From: Dongia_B soli
GTDB lineage: Bacteria; Pseudomonadota; Alphaproteobacteria; Dongiales; Dongiaceae
Assembly: GCF_034044715.1 (NCBI RefSeq)
Contig: NZ_JAXCLW010000003.1
Coordinates: 62,001 to 126,000 of the forward strand
Direction of reading: 5' to 3'
DNA: 64,000 nt
Shown: in pieces, positions 1 to 8,739 of the stretch
Layout: every line of letters starts with the position of its first letter
How positions within the stretch are numbered: the first letter of the stretch is position 1
Notes under the pieces: model-generated
Seen by the model: only the letters and a program-made list of their open reading frames with translations
What the model was told of the DNA's origin: nothing
The model's database searches: none
Made by a program: the position numbers and the translations under genes

Positions 1-137
1 ATGCGGACAGCGCGGCTTTTCTCGCCTCGCTGCGCAATGTCTCCCTGATCACCAATCTGGACGAGCGTGTGCATATCGACAAGCGGGAGATCGACCCGCC
101 GGCCCTTGCTTATCTGACCGCGCTCGAGAAGCTCTGA
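1..137 (+). CDS. C-terminal end of an unidentified protein (partial)
   Basis: An open frame enters from the left edge (codons in phase with position 3) and stops with TGA at 135-137. The visible 44 residues end in ...AYLTALEKL and contain no motif I recognise. It converges on the ygiQ-like gene, whose stop is only about 30 bp away. Codon choice is GC-rich like its neighbours, which is the main reason to think it is a real gene end; the function cannot be stated from this fragment. Confidence 0.5.
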   Translation, partial: ADSAAFLASLRNVSLITNLDERVHIDKREIDPPALAYLTALEKL

Positions 138-169
138 CGGTCACCGCCGAAGCAGCGAAGGAGCGAAGG

Positions 170-2191
170 TTACCGGTGCGGCAGGACGCCTTTGGTGGTG
201 AATTTCTGCATGCCGTGCTTGCGCCCCTGGCGTCGCCCCTCGCCGCCGCTCAGGCCAGTGCCGGCCGGCTGCCAGTTCGGAATGAGGTGATGCTTGCCGG
301 GGCCGATCAGGTCGGCGCGGCCCATGCGCTTCAAGGCATCACGCAGCAAGGGCCAGTTTTCCGGATCGTGATAGCGCAGGAACGCCTTGTGCAGGCGGCG
401 CTGTTTCAGCCCCTTGACGGTCTCGACCGGTTCAGAAGCGCCACGCCGGATCGGACGCAGCGGATTGAGGCCCGAATGATACATCGCGGTCGAAAGCGCC
501 ATGGGTGACGGCAGGAAGGTCTGGACCTGGTCGGCGCGATATTTATTGCGCTTCAACCACAGGGCCAGGTTCATCATATCCTCATCCGTGGTGCCCGGAT
601 GCGCGGCGATGAAATAGGGAATGAGGAAGTATTCTTTCTTGGCTTCCTTGGCCGCCTTGTCGAACAGTTCCTTGAACTTGTCATAAGTGCCGATGCCCGG
701 CTTCATCATCTTGGAGAGCGGGCCTTCCTCGGTATGTTCGGGGGCGATCTTCAGATAGCCGCCGACATGGTGCGAGACCAATTCCTTGATATAGGCCGGG
801 CTCCGGACCGCAAGATCGTAGCGCACGCCAGATGCCACCATGACCTTTTTGACGCCCGGGATCTCCCGCGACTTCTTGTAAAGTTGGATCAGCGAGTCAT
901 GGCTGGTATTGAGATTGGGGCAAATATCCGGGAAGACGCAAGATGGCTTGCGGCACAGCTCTTCCGTGCGCTTGTCCTTGCAGGCAATGCGATACATGTT
1001 GGCGGTGGGGCCGCCGATATCCGAAATGATGCCGGTGAAGCCTTTGGTCTTGTCGCGGATCTGCTCGATCTCTTTCAGGATCGACCCTTCCGACCGGTTC
1101 TGGATGATTCGTCCCTCATGCTCGGTGATCGAGCAGAAGGAGCAGCCACCGAAACAGCCCCGCATGATCGTCACTGAGAAGCGGATCATGTCCCAGGCAG
1201 CGATCTTCGCATCGCCATAGGCGGGATGCGGTGCGCGGGCATAGGGAAGTTCGAAGACGCCATCCATCTCCGCCGTCGAAAGCGGGATTGGCGGCGGTGT
1301 TACCCAGAGTTCGCGATTGCCGTGCCGCTGCACCAGCGGGCGCGCATTGCCGGGATTGCTTTCCCGGTGCAGCACGCGCGAGGCGCGCGCATAAGCTTCC
1401 GGGTCCTTCTCCACCTGCTCGAAGGATGGCAGGCGGATGACGGTATTGCCCTCCAACCGCCGGGCCCCCTCGGCTGCATCATCGAGATCATTGGCCGGCG
1501 CTTCCACCCAGCCCTCGGGTACCCGGTCCTTGAGCAATGCCACGCCGCGAATATCATCGAGATCGCCCGGCGCATCGCCCTTGGCCAGACGGTGCGTCAC
1601 CTCGACCACCGCCCGCTCGGCATTGCCATAGAGCAGGATATCGCCCTTGGCATCCGCCAGGATCGAGCGGCGCACCTTGTCCGACCAGTAATCGTAATGG
1701 GCGATGCGGCGCAGCGAGCTTTCGATACCGCCGAGCACGATTGGCACATCCCTGTACGCTTCGCGGCAGCGCTGCGAATAGACGATCACCGCCCGGTCCG
1801 GGCGCCTTCCGCCCTCGTCATTCGGCGTATAGCTGTCATTGTGCCGCAGCCGCCGATCCGCCGTATACCGATTGACCATGGAATCCATGTTGCCGCCGGT
1901 GATCCCAAAATACAGATTGGGCTTCCCTAGCGCCTTGAACGGCTCCGGACTCTGCCAATCCGGCTGCGCGAGAATGCCAACGCGAAATCCCTGCGATTCC
2001 AACAACCGGCCGATCACTGCCATGCCGAAACTCGGGTGATCGATATAAGCATCGCCGGTCACCAGGATCACGTCGCAGGAATCCCAGCCGAGCTCCTCCA
2101 TTTCCGCGCGGGACATGGGCAGGAAAGGCGCGGTGCCGAACCGATGCGCCCAATATTTGCGATACGATAAAAGCTGTTTCGCGGTTTCCAT
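170..2191 (-). CDS. YgiQ family radical SAM protein
   Basis: A 673-residue protein of the YgiQ (UPF0313) radical SAM family, near the usual length. The cluster-binding motif CxxxCxxC is visible as RGCFGGCSFCSI, roughly in the middle of the chain, preceded by a B12-binding-like N-terminal half (VILVTGDAYIDHPSFG) and followed by the family's typical C-terminal part (PGTTDEDM, FLPSPMALSTAMY). The three Cys should hold the [4Fe-4S] cluster that cleaves S-adenosylmethionine. The physiological substrate of the family is not known to me. It is transcribed divergently from the isochorismatase-like gene with about 190 bp between the starts. Confidence 0.9.
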   Translation of the reverse strand: METAKQLLSYRKYWAHRFGTAPFLPMSRAEMEELGWDSCDVILVTGDAYIDHPSFGMAVIGRLLESQGFRVGILAQPDWQSPEPFKALGKPNLYFGITGGNMDSMVNRYTADRRLRHNDSYTPNDEGGRRPDRAVIVYSQRCREAYRDVPIVLGGIESSLRRIAHYDYWSDKVRRSILADAKGDILLYGNAERAVVEVTHRLAKGDAPGDLDDIRGVALLKDRVPEGWVEAPANDLDDAAEGARRLEGNTVIRLPSFEQVEKDPEAYARASRVLHRESNPGNARPLVQRHGNRELWVTPPPIPLSTAEMDGVFELPYARAPHPAYGDAKIAAWDMIRFSVTIMRGCFGGCSFCSITEHEGRIIQNRSEGSILKEIEQIRDKTKGFTGIISDIGGPTANMYRIACKDKRTEELCRKPSCVFPDICPNLNTSHDSLIQLYKKSREIPGVKKVMVASGVRYDLAVRSPAYIKELVSHHVGGYLKIAPEHTEEGPLSKMMKPGIGTYDKFKELFDKAAKEAKKEYFLIPYFIAAHPGTTDEDMMNLALWLKRNKYRADQVQTFLPSPMALSTAMYHSGLNPLRPIRRGASEPVETVKGLKQRRLHKAFLRYHDPENWPLLRDALKRMGRADLIGPGKHHLIPNWQPAGTGLSGGEGRRQGRKHGMQKFTTKGVLPHR

Positions 2192-2384
2192 AATTCCGCA
2201 CCGAATTCATTACGCCCCAAACGAAAGCGCGACGTGCTTTTAAGGGGGGCCGGCGGACCGTGCCAAGTCGCGCGGCATATAGCATCTAACTTACTGAAAA
2301 GTCAATGTTTTGACCTTCTCTATTAGATCAATGGCTTAGCTTGGCACCAATGGCTATGGTCTGAACAAACGGAAGGGGATGGTA

Positions 2385-2969
2385 ATGGAACATTCGCACC
2401 GACTGATCGACCGGGCACAGAGCTGCCTTGTAGTCATCGATGTCCAACAATATTTCCTGGATAAACTGCCGCTCGATCAAAGAGGTCCGCTCGTGGAGCG
2501 GATCGCCTGGCTGATGCAGGTGGCGCGAGGACTGGATATTCCCATTATCGCGACCGCGGAGGATATCGAGCGAGACGGGCCGCTCGTGCCATCCTTGATC
2601 GCCGAATTGCCGGACAGCAGCAAGGTCTTCGACAAGATGACTTTCGGGCTTTTTGGCCAGGGCGATATCAGAGCTGCGGTCGAAGCGAGTGGACGGCGCG
2701 ACTTCGTGCTCGTCGGGCTTGAGACCGATGTCTGCATTGCGCATTCCGCGATCGGCCTTCACGAGGCCGGTTATCGCGTCACCGTGATCGACGATGCAAC
2801 CGCCTCGCCACCACCGCATCACGATCACGGCCTGCGCCGAATGGCGGCAGCCGGCGTGATGATCACATCGGTGAAAGGTGTCTATTATGAATGGGTACGT
2901 GGCCTGAAGACCAATGCCGTGATCAGAGCGAAGCTGCCACAGGCGCTGCCGCCGGGATTGACGCTTTGA
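2385..2969 (+). CDS. Isochorismatase-like cysteine hydrolase
   Basis: A 194-residue member of the isochorismatase/nicotinamidase-like cysteine hydrolase superfamily. The expected triad is visible: Asp in VVIDVQ near the N-terminus, Lys in FDKMTFG mid-chain, and Cys in ETDVCIAHSA, followed by the conserved LHEAGYRV segment. I chose the ATG at 2385 rather than the in-frame ATG at 2379, because GGAAGGGG then sits at a normal ribosome-binding distance. The substrate cannot be read from the sequence; isochorismatase, nicotinamidase and amidase activities all occur in the superfamily. The gene stands alone and converges on the SDR operon. Confidence 0.85.
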   Translation: MEHSHRLIDRAQSCLVVIDVQQYFLDKLPLDQRGPLVERIAWLMQVARGLDIPIIATAEDIERDGPLVPSLIAELPDSSKVFDKMTFGLFGQGDIRAAVEASGRRDFVLVGLETDVCIAHSAIGLHEAGYRVTVIDDATASPPPHHDHGLRRMAAAGVMITSVKGVYYEWVRGLKTNAVIRAKLPQALPPGLTL

Positions 2970-2990
2970 CAGATCGTGGAGCGCCGGTGT

Positions 2991-3734
2991 TCACGCAGTG
3001 TAGCCGCCGTCGACTGAGATGGAATGGCCTGTCAAGAACTGCGATTTTCCAATTGCAGTGAAGACGATCGTGGCCGCAACTTCTTCGGCGCGACCCAGCC
3101 GTTGCATGGGCAGGCTTTGCGCCAAGCTGTTCGCATTTGCTGCATCACCGACGAAGCGTACGATCATATCGGTGTCGATAGGCCCGGGCGCCACGGCGTT
3201 GACCCGTATCCCTGCACCGGCCACCTCAAGCGCGACCGATTTGGTCAGCCCTTCCACAGCATGTTTGCTCGCAGCATAAACGGCAGCACCCGCAGCACCC
3301 TTCTTGCCGACTGCAGAAGACAGATTGACAATGCTGCCGCTACCCTGCGCGAGCATGACACGCACCTCGTGCTTCATGCATAATAGGGTCCCTAGGACAT
3401 TCGTATCGAAGGTCGCAGCATAGCTTTCGGTGGTCTGCTCGACGATCGAGCTCAAAAATCCTTCGGTACCGGCATTGTTGACCGCGGCATCCAGGCGACC
3501 GAAGCGTTGGACTGTCGCATTGACCAAATGGCGCACGTCGTCATCATGGCGGACATCCGCCCGCACGAACTCGGCTTCGCCACCTCGTTCCCGCAGCTCA
3601 CGAGCAAGGGCGCGGCCCGCGTCCTCGCGTCGCCCGGAAATCACGAGCCGCGCGCCCGCCTCGATGAACGCAAACGCCGTGGCGCGACCGATACCGGTAA
3701 GCGCGCCAGTAATTAGTACGACCGGAGAGGTCAT
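2991..3734 (-). CDS. Short-chain dehydrogenase/reductase (SDR)
   Basis: A 247-residue classical SDR oxidoreductase. The N-terminal TGALTGIGRA is the TGxxxGIG dinucleotide-binding motif, NNAG is present, and the Ser-Tyr-Lys active site is seen as NLSSAVG followed by YAASKHAVEG. The C-terminus has the common SVDGGYTA ending. An acidic/basic pattern decisive for NADH or NADPH preference cannot be judged reliably by eye, and the substrate is unknown. It is the last gene of a tetR-SDR-SDR unit, 33 bp after the previous SDR, with a good upstream AAGGGAG ribosome-binding site. Confidence 0.88.
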   Translation of the reverse strand: MTSPVVLITGALTGIGRATAFAFIEAGARLVISGRREDAGRALARELRERGGEAEFVRADVRHDDDVRHLVNATVQRFGRLDAAVNNAGTEGFLSSIVEQTTESYAATFDTNVLGTLLCMKHEVRVMLAQGSGSIVNLSSAVGKKGAAGAAVYAASKHAVEGLTKSVALEVAGAGIRVNAVAPGPIDTDMIVRFVGDAANANSLAQSLPMQRLGRAEEVAATIVFTAIGKSQFLTGHSISVDGGYTA

Positions 3735-3767
3735 GAACGGCTCCCTTGATGAAAATGCGATGGTCGG

Positions 3768-4487
3768 TCACAAGGCGGTTCTGCCGATTGATCCACCGCC
3801 GTCGACGAACAGGGTCTGCCCGGTGATAAAGCCGGCTTCATCCGAGAGCAGGAAAGCAATGGCGGCAGCGATCTCCTCTGGCTTGCCGAGGCGCCGCATG
3901 GGGATCTTGGAGAGAAAATGGCTCTCGGCCTCGCTTGCGACCGGCGTATTTTGCCGGAACATCTCCGTCTCCACCGGACCGGGCGCGACCGCATTCACGG
4001 TGATCCCCGTCTCGGCCAATTCCATCGCCCAGGTGCGCGTGAGGCTGTTGACCGCCGCCTTGGCTGCCGCATAGCCGCTGCGGAGCGGGATACCCGTGGT
4101 CACGAGACTGGTGACATTCACGATCCGACCCCAACCCTTCGCGCGCAGTGTAGGCAGGATTGCCTGCACCGTCTGAACTGCCGAATGCACGTTGACACGG
4201 AACATGTCGTCCACGTCGGTGAGATCAATCTCGCCGAGCGGATGCAGTCGCGCCAACCCGACATTGTTGACGACGCCGTCGAAAGAATAGCGTTGAGCGA
4301 GGTCGACCAGAGCCTGTCCCGATGCCTTGCTATCATGAAGATCAATCGAAACCAGCGTGCCAGGAAAGCCTGGATCCTTCCCACGCGCGACGCCCACTAC
4401 CTCATGACCAGCATCCGCGAGACGGTTTGAAAGCGCGCGCCCGATTCCTTTGCTGGCGCCGGTGATCAGGAAAGTCCGTCTGACCAT
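3768..4487 (-). CDS. Short-chain dehydrogenase/reductase (SDR)
   Basis: A 239-residue classical SDR, paralogous in family to the next gene. TGASKGIGRA forms the cofactor loop, NNVG replaces the usual NNAG, and the catalytic YAAAKAAVNS segment carries the Tyr and Lys. The C-terminal FITGQTLFVDGGG motif is typical of FabG-like reductases. It starts at an ATG preceded by AAGGAG. It lies 39 bp downstream of the tetR gene on the same strand, so both SDR genes are probably controlled by that repressor. The natural substrate is unknown. Confidence 0.88.
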   Translation of the reverse strand: MVRRTFLITGASKGIGRALSNRLADAGHEVVGVARGKDPGFPGTLVSIDLHDSKASGQALVDLAQRYSFDGVVNNVGLARLHPLGEIDLTDVDDMFRVNVHSAVQTVQAILPTLRAKGWGRIVNVTSLVTTGIPLRSGYAAAKAAVNSLTRTWAMELAETGITVNAVAPGPVETEMFRQNTPVASEAESHFLSKIPMRRLGKPEEIAAAIAFLLSDEAGFITGQTLFVDGGGSIGRTAL

Positions 4488-4526
4488 GACTAACTCCTTG
4501 GTCTTGGAAGCGATGAAGGTGCGACG

Positions 4527-5162
4527 CTAGGATCTGCGGCGCAAAGATCTCTTTGCAGAAGCAGCTGCGGCGGGAAGCGGCGGCAGACCGAGCAATTCGA
4601 GCGTCTGCCCCGCTGCTTCCGTCAGGAGCAGCCTCTCTGGACGAACCCGTGCCAGAACACGAATGCCCAACAATACGGCCAGCAATTGCCGCGCGGCGTT
4701 GTCAGCCGAGTGTGTATTCGCAATGTCGCCACGCTGCTGCCCTTCGGAAAACCGGGCGCGGAAGAAACCTTCGATGAGCTTGAGCTCTTGCGCAACGGCG
4801 CCGCAGAGCTCTGCATCCTGGGGCGACACTTCGAGTGCCGAGTTCACCAGCATGCAACCTCGCTGCAATGCGTCACCGAGGGTTCGTTCGATCGTGTCCC
4901 AGAAGAAGCCGGTGATCGCCTCTCCGGGAGACGCATTTGCCTCGAGATAGGACATCTTCTCGCGGAGCCGCTCAAGATAATGGTCGAGAGCCCGCCGAAA
5001 CAGCCTGCGCTTGTCTCCGAATGCTGCATACATGCTGGAGGGGGTCAGGCCCATTCGGGCCATCAGGTCGCGCGTCGATGTCGCCTCATAGCCTTTGGTC
5101 CAGAAAATATCGCTGGCCGCCTCCAGCGCCGCCCGCTCATCGAACTCACGCGGTCGTGCCAT
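4527..5162 (-). CDS. TetR/AcrR family transcriptional repressor
   Basis: A 211-residue TetR-type regulator. The N-terminal helix-turn-helix is recognisable (ARPREFDERAALEAASDIFW...GYEATSTRDLMARMGLTPSSMYAAFGDKRRLF), followed by a divergent all-helical ligand-binding domain. I use the ATG at 5162 (MARPREF) rather than a TTG at 5174, because GAGAGGG sits just upstream. A long palindrome at 5197-5226 immediately before the start is a good candidate operator, implying autoregulation. The following two SDR genes on the same strand are likely its targets; the ligand may be a substrate of those enzymes, which is inference. Confidence 0.88.
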   Translation of the reverse strand: MARPREFDERAALEAASDIFWTKGYEATSTRDLMARMGLTPSSMYAAFGDKRRLFRRALDHYLERLREKMSYLEANASPGEAITGFFWDTIERTLGDALQRGCMLVNSALEVSPQDAELCGAVAQELKLIEGFFRARFSEGQQRGDIANTHSADNAARQLLAVLLGIRVLARVRPERLLLTEAAGQTLELLGLPPLPAAAASAKRSLRRRS

Positions 5163-5196
5163 ACGCCCTCTCAAAAACGTATCATATTTTGGATCA

Positions 5197-5226
5197 ACCG
5201 CTCCATATTGGGTAATATGGATCGGT
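5197..5226. promoter_or_regulatory. Palindromic operator candidate for the TetR regulator
   Basis: ACCG-C-TCCATATT, a 4-base spacer (GGGT), then AATATGGA-T-CGGT form an inverted repeat with 13-base arms and a single mismatch. It lies 35-64 bp upstream of the tetR ATG, the usual place for a TetR autoregulatory site. Direct binding is inferred, not shown. Confidence 0.6.
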
Positions 5227-5640
5227 CGCTCCAGAACGTCAAGGGGGACGGCATAGGAGCCCTATTGTGCCGTGAGCCGTCGGCAGAGCTGAGCTTTTCT
5301 GCGGAATGCTGGATGGGCGATCTGGATAGTAAAAGCTGCCGATCGCACCTTCGCCACAAAGTGTGTCGCCGTCTCTTCGAAGGAGCATCCGACAATTGGG
5401 CTCAGGCCAGCCTTGGTAGGCTGCCGGAAGATAGCACGCGGAACAGGTCCGCCAGGAGAGGCCCGGACGACGCTTTCGGTTATTTGAGAGCTTAAAGCTG
5501 ATGATTGTTGGTAGCAGCGGAGGGATTTGTTCAATATCACCCGTTTTCCATTTGGTCTGTGCGTTTCAGATGCTAGCTGCAGTTTGATGGCCGCGATCAA
5601 GCATTTTTCTTGAATTTCTCAAACGCAAAACAGGTTGGCG
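5227..5640. other. Non-coding stretch containing the left tRNA-derived repeat
   Basis: No convincing gene is present between the tetR operator and the stop codon of the Cys-rich orphan gene. The only recognisable content is the 21-bp copy of a tRNA 3' end at 5509-5529 (listed separately). Base composition becomes more AT-rich to the right of that repeat. Confidence 0.6.
5509..5529 (-). repeat. 21-bp copy of a tRNA(CAU) 3' end, candidate attachment site
   Basis: Positions 5509-5529 are identical to 19476-19496, the CCA end, acceptor strand and part of the T-arm of the tRNA gene at 19476-19550, in the same orientation. Identity ends sharply on both sides (5508 T versus 19475 A; 5530 T versus 19497 A). 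A displaced tRNA 3' fragment facing an intact tRNA is the usual signature of integration by a tyrosine recombinase, so this may be the distal attachment site of an island covering about 5.5-19.5 kb. No integrase gene is visible in between. Confidence 0.65.
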
Positions 5641-6846
5641 CTATTTCGTGTGTTGTCTTCCGGCGCCAGTGTTTATGCCACCACCTCCTCCAGCAACTTG
5701 CTTGTGGCACAGGTTCCTGCACTCGGTGGCCATTAGCGCCGGTATGGCCAATGATCCAGCAACAATGACTGCACCTACGATTATTAAAGGCCAAGAGAGG
5801 GGGGTGGCGCCGACGCCGACCATGGCCATGCCTGCACCTATGCCAGTGCCCATGGCCATAGCCGCCGATTCTTTACTGTTGCAGCAACCCAGACAGGCAT
5901 CACGGCTTGTATAGCCCTCACAGCTGAATTCGATGACGGCACCTGATGAGGTGCCGTAGGTGGTGTCGTCCCCTCCTTCTCCATTTTTCTCGATGATGAT
6001 TGAGTACATCCTTACGGAATCAGTGGAAGGACCGAAGATCTCCACACCGTTGGGCGCCATGAAGCTATTATGCTCGAGGCCTTGCGCCAGCGATCGGAAG
6101 AGTCGCGGATCGAATGACTCAGGCTCAAAATCAGTCAGCTTAACGAGTTGATGTTCGATAGGTGAGAAAGCGGCCTCAGACGAAGAATTCGGGATAGTTT
6201 CAGCGAAGCTATCGTGCCGGATTCTAGCAGATCCCCATTTCTCTCCGTTCCAGCATAAAATCCGATTGGGCGGCCCTTTGAAGAAGGACGATGCATGCGG
6301 AAATAACTGATTCAGTTGCTTTCGATCACTCACCAATTCGCGTTCTTTGGGGATACGCTTGCGGCCAATGGTCGATAAGCCCATCGGTAGCAGGGTGTGA
6401 ATGATTGCACCACCCTGTTCAAGATCGAGCTGAAGTACGACAATGTACTCCGTATATCTAAGGGCCGGCGCCCCGAAACGTCGCGAAGCTACCGGGTCGA
6501 CAAACCTATTAACAAGAAATGCTGCTCCGGTGTTGCTTTCCGTCGCTTCCGTTCCCAATCTGCGCGATAGCGCATCGAAGAATTGATCATTGCCGGCGGG
6601 GGCAAGCGGCGCGATGAACGTGTGCTCATTAAAGTTAGGGCCGCCAAAATCAACAGTAAGGTTGTCCGCGAGAGACAACGGAAAATTTTGTCCATTACTA
6701 GTAAATCGCTCGGCTTGCGCTTGCAGAAATTCTGCGGTCTCGGGATCGTCAATCGGAGCGTCAAAATGCGACGCAAAGTTGCTGCCAGCGTTGTCGCCCA
6801 CCAGCTTCGCGAGGTCATGAAACATAAGAGATTGATCATTGGGCAT
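5641..6846 (-). CDS. Unrecognised protein with Cys-flanked hydrophobic C-terminus
   Basis: A 401-residue protein (ATG at 6846, preceded by TGGAG; a longer frame begins at 6891) that I do not recognise. The first about 310 residues are hydrophilic with no known motif. The C-terminal part has CEGYTSRDACLGCC, then about 50 mostly Gly/Ala/Val/Ile residues with repeated GxxxG-like spacing (two membrane segments or a hairpin split by a TPLSWP turn), then CRNLCH and a Gly-rich tail. Cysteines on both sides of a glycine-rich hydrophobic hairpin recall precursors of membrane-active peptides, but that is only a resemblance. The gene is AT-richer than its neighbours and sits at the left edge of the putative island, alone and convergent with nothing. 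Confidence 0.6.
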   Translation of the reverse strand: MPNDQSLMFHDLAKLVGDNAGSNFASHFDAPIDDPETAEFLQAQAERFTSNGQNFPLSLADNLTVDFGGPNFNEHTFIAPLAPAGNDQFFDALSRRLGTEATESNTGAAFLVNRFVDPVASRRFGAPALRYTEYIVVLQLDLEQGGAIIHTLLPMGLSTIGRKRIPKERELVSDRKQLNQLFPHASSFFKGPPNRILCWNGEKWGSARIRHDSFAETIPNSSSEAAFSPIEHQLVKLTDFEPESFDPRLFRSLAQGLEHNSFMAPNGVEIFGPSTDSVRMYSIIIEKNGEGGDDTTYGTSSGAVIEFSCEGYTSRDACLGCCNSKESAAMAMGTGIGAGMAMVGVGATPLSWPLIIVGAVIVAGSLAIPALMATECRNLCHKQVAGGGGGINTGAGRQHTK

Positions 6847-7343
6847 AGCTGGCTCCATCAAAGGATGGGTGCATTCCCAATTGCGCCTCATTGTCTGAGG
6901 CTATGATCACTGCATTTTACCACGTTGCAGGCGGCGGCAAAAGAACTGACGGAAGGGGATTGGAGAAGGAACGGCGCGATCGCCGAACCGCAGAGGGCCT
7001 ATTCGAGGTAATTTGCGACCTATTGCTTAGAAGTGTATGGCCAACCCGCATAATTCGGCCGAGTTTCTGAACAATGGTCAGTTTTTGCCACTCATTAGAG
7101 GTATCCGAGTCCCATTTTGCGCAGATGTCCCATTTTGCGCAGATGAAGAAACAATGCTGCGCCGTTTAGGTCGACCGAATACCGCGGAGGCAATTAGCGC
7201 GTATTGGGGGACTTCAGCATGATCATTACGCAGCTTCGGCGGCGGCCGCCAAAAAAGAGCATACCGCATTCGTCGATTTGCAGGTAAACGGTGCACCAAA
7301 AAATGCCGAATTCACATAAATAGTGACCGACATTCCAGTCTGC
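6847..7343. other. Non-coding, AT-richer junk-like stretch upstream of the orphan gene
   Basis: About 500 bp between the orphan gene start and the selD stop with no supported gene. It contains an exact 18-bp tandem duplication at 7110-7145 and short open frames without homology that I can see. The composition and the duplicated segment suggest debris of an inserted element, but no transposase fragment could be recognised. Confidence 0.5.
7110..7145. repeat. Exact tandem duplication of 18 bp
   Basis: The unit TCCCATTTTGCGCAGATG occurs twice head to tail (7110-7127 and 7128-7145). Terminal repeats of some insertion sequences look like this, but there is no transposase beside it, so I describe it only as a repeat. 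Confidence 0.8.
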
Positions 7344-8432
7344 TCAAGCCATCGTCTCGACCCTGACCCACGGTGCACCGGGCTCAACGCGGCCAATCCG
7401 ACGCGCCGCGTTGTAGCCAGCAGCGGCGATCTCCGTCACGAGCCGGTCTGCTTCCGCCTCTACACAAGAAACAAGGAGCCCGCCGGAGGTCTGCGGGTCG
7501 GTGAGAAGCTGGCGCCGCCAGTCCGGAAAGCCCGCCGGCAGGTCGATCGCCGCGCCATAGCTGGCCCAGTTGCGGGTTGACGCACCCGTCACGAAACCTT
7601 GGCGAATGAGCGTCTCCGCATGCCGGAACAGCGGCAGGCGGCCGGCGTCGAGCCGCAAGGTGACGCCGGAGCCGCGCGCCATTTCCAGAGCATGGCCAAG
7701 CAGGCCGAAACCCGTCACGTCGGTGATGCCATGCACGGCATCATCTTGCGCGAGTGTCGTGCCGACGCGGTTCAAGAGCGTCGTGGAGGCGATCAATTCA
7801 TCATAGGCGTCAGGGGCGAGCGCCTCTTTCTTCAGGGCGGCCGAATAAACGCCAACACCCAGCGCCTTGGTGAGGATCAGGGCATCGCCCGGCTTGGCGT
7901 CGGCGTTGCGGCGGATTTGCGCCTTGGGCGCGATGCCAATGACGGCGAGCCCGTAGATCGGCTCGACACTGTCGATCGAATGCCCGCCAGCGACAGGAAT
8001 GCCGGCTTCGGCACAGATGGCGGCGCCGCCCTGCAGAATGGCGCGCACCGTGGCGATGTCGATCTTCTCGAGCGGCATGCCGAGGATGGCGAGCGCCATG
8101 ATCGGCGTGCCACCCATCGCATAGATATCGGAAATGGCGTTGGTTGCGGCGATGCGGCCGAAATGGTCGGGATCGTCCACCACGGGCATGAAGAAGTCAG
8201 TGGTGGCGATGACACAGGTCTTGTCATCGAGATCCCATACCGCGGCGTCATCGCCGGTCTCCGTCCCGACCAGCAGATGAGCGAAGGGCAAGTGGGCGGA
8301 AGGCAGATGGGCGGACGACGGTATCGCGGCCTGACCGGCCAAAAGCTCCTGCAGGACAGACGGGGCGAGCTTGCAGCCGCACCCGCCGCCATGGGCGAGG
8401 CTGGTCAGGCGGAAGGAAGATCCGTCACTCAT
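7344..8432 (-). CDS. selD: Selenide, water dikinase (selenophosphate synthase)
   Basis: A 362-residue SelD, which makes selenophosphate from selenide and ATP, the selenium donor for Sec-tRNA synthesis. The N-terminal HGGGCGCK motif places the catalytic Cys at residue 18 and Lys at residue 21, matching Cys17/Lys20 of the E. coli enzyme; this SelD uses Cys and not Sec. ATP-binding features follow (DDAAVW, ATTDFFMPVVDDP, GGHSID, DVTGFGLLGHALEM). The ATG has GAGGTGA upstream. It is divergent from the formate dehydrogenase operon, sharing a 391-bp intergenic region that contains tandem repeats, and completes the selenocysteine set formed with selA, selB and selC. Confidence 0.96.
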   Translation of the reverse strand: MSDGSSFRLTSLAHGGGCGCKLAPSVLQELLAGQAAIPSSAHLPSAHLPFAHLLVGTETGDDAAVWDLDDKTCVIATTDFFMPVVDDPDHFGRIAATNAISDIYAMGGTPIMALAILGMPLEKIDIATVRAILQGGAAICAEAGIPVAGGHSIDSVEPIYGLAVIGIAPKAQIRRNADAKPGDALILTKALGVGVYSAALKKEALAPDAYDELIASTTLLNRVGTTLAQDDAVHGITDVTGFGLLGHALEMARGSGVTLRLDAGRLPLFRHAETLIRQGFVTGASTRNWASYGAAIDLPAGFPDWRRQLLTDPQTSGGLLVSCVEAEADRLVTEIAAAGYNAARRIGRVEPGAPWVRVETMA

Positions 8433-8447
8433 ATCGTCACCTCGGTC

Positions 8448-8499
8448 TGACTGTTATTTGGGGTGTGACTGTTATCGGGGCGTGACTGATATCGGGGGT
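8448..8499. repeat. Three tandem imperfect 17-18 bp repeats in the selD/fdnG control region
   Basis: Units begin at 8448, 8466 and 8483, each starting TGACTG(T/A)TAT and ending in a G-run (second copy TGACTGTTATCGGGGCG). They lie 16-67 bp upstream of selD and could be repeated regulator-binding sites or a simple local duplication. They fall in the 391-bp selD-fdnG gap, where the only other site I see is the promoter near 8740. Confidence 0.6.
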
Positions 8500-8739
8500 T
8501 TTGCAGTTGCCGATAGCGATAGCACCGGCGCTTGGCACTGCAGCAGGTGCGGTGCCGCATCTATCATCGACAAATTGTCTGCCCCGCCACGCGGGAGCCC
8601 AGAACGAAACCACATGTCATTGTCAGGCGGCATCGGGGGAACGTCAACTGGGCGTTCCGGCAAGGTCAGGCGTTTAGCCATTGGCCCGGCCAGGGTAGCC
8701 CGGCTGGATCACTGGCAGGATCGTCGGCTGGGTGATCGT

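Noticed and set aside
7037..7222. A 61-residue ORF spanning the 18-bp duplication
   Set aside because: No ribosome-binding site or homology; the duplicated VPFCAD segment only reflects the DNA repeat.
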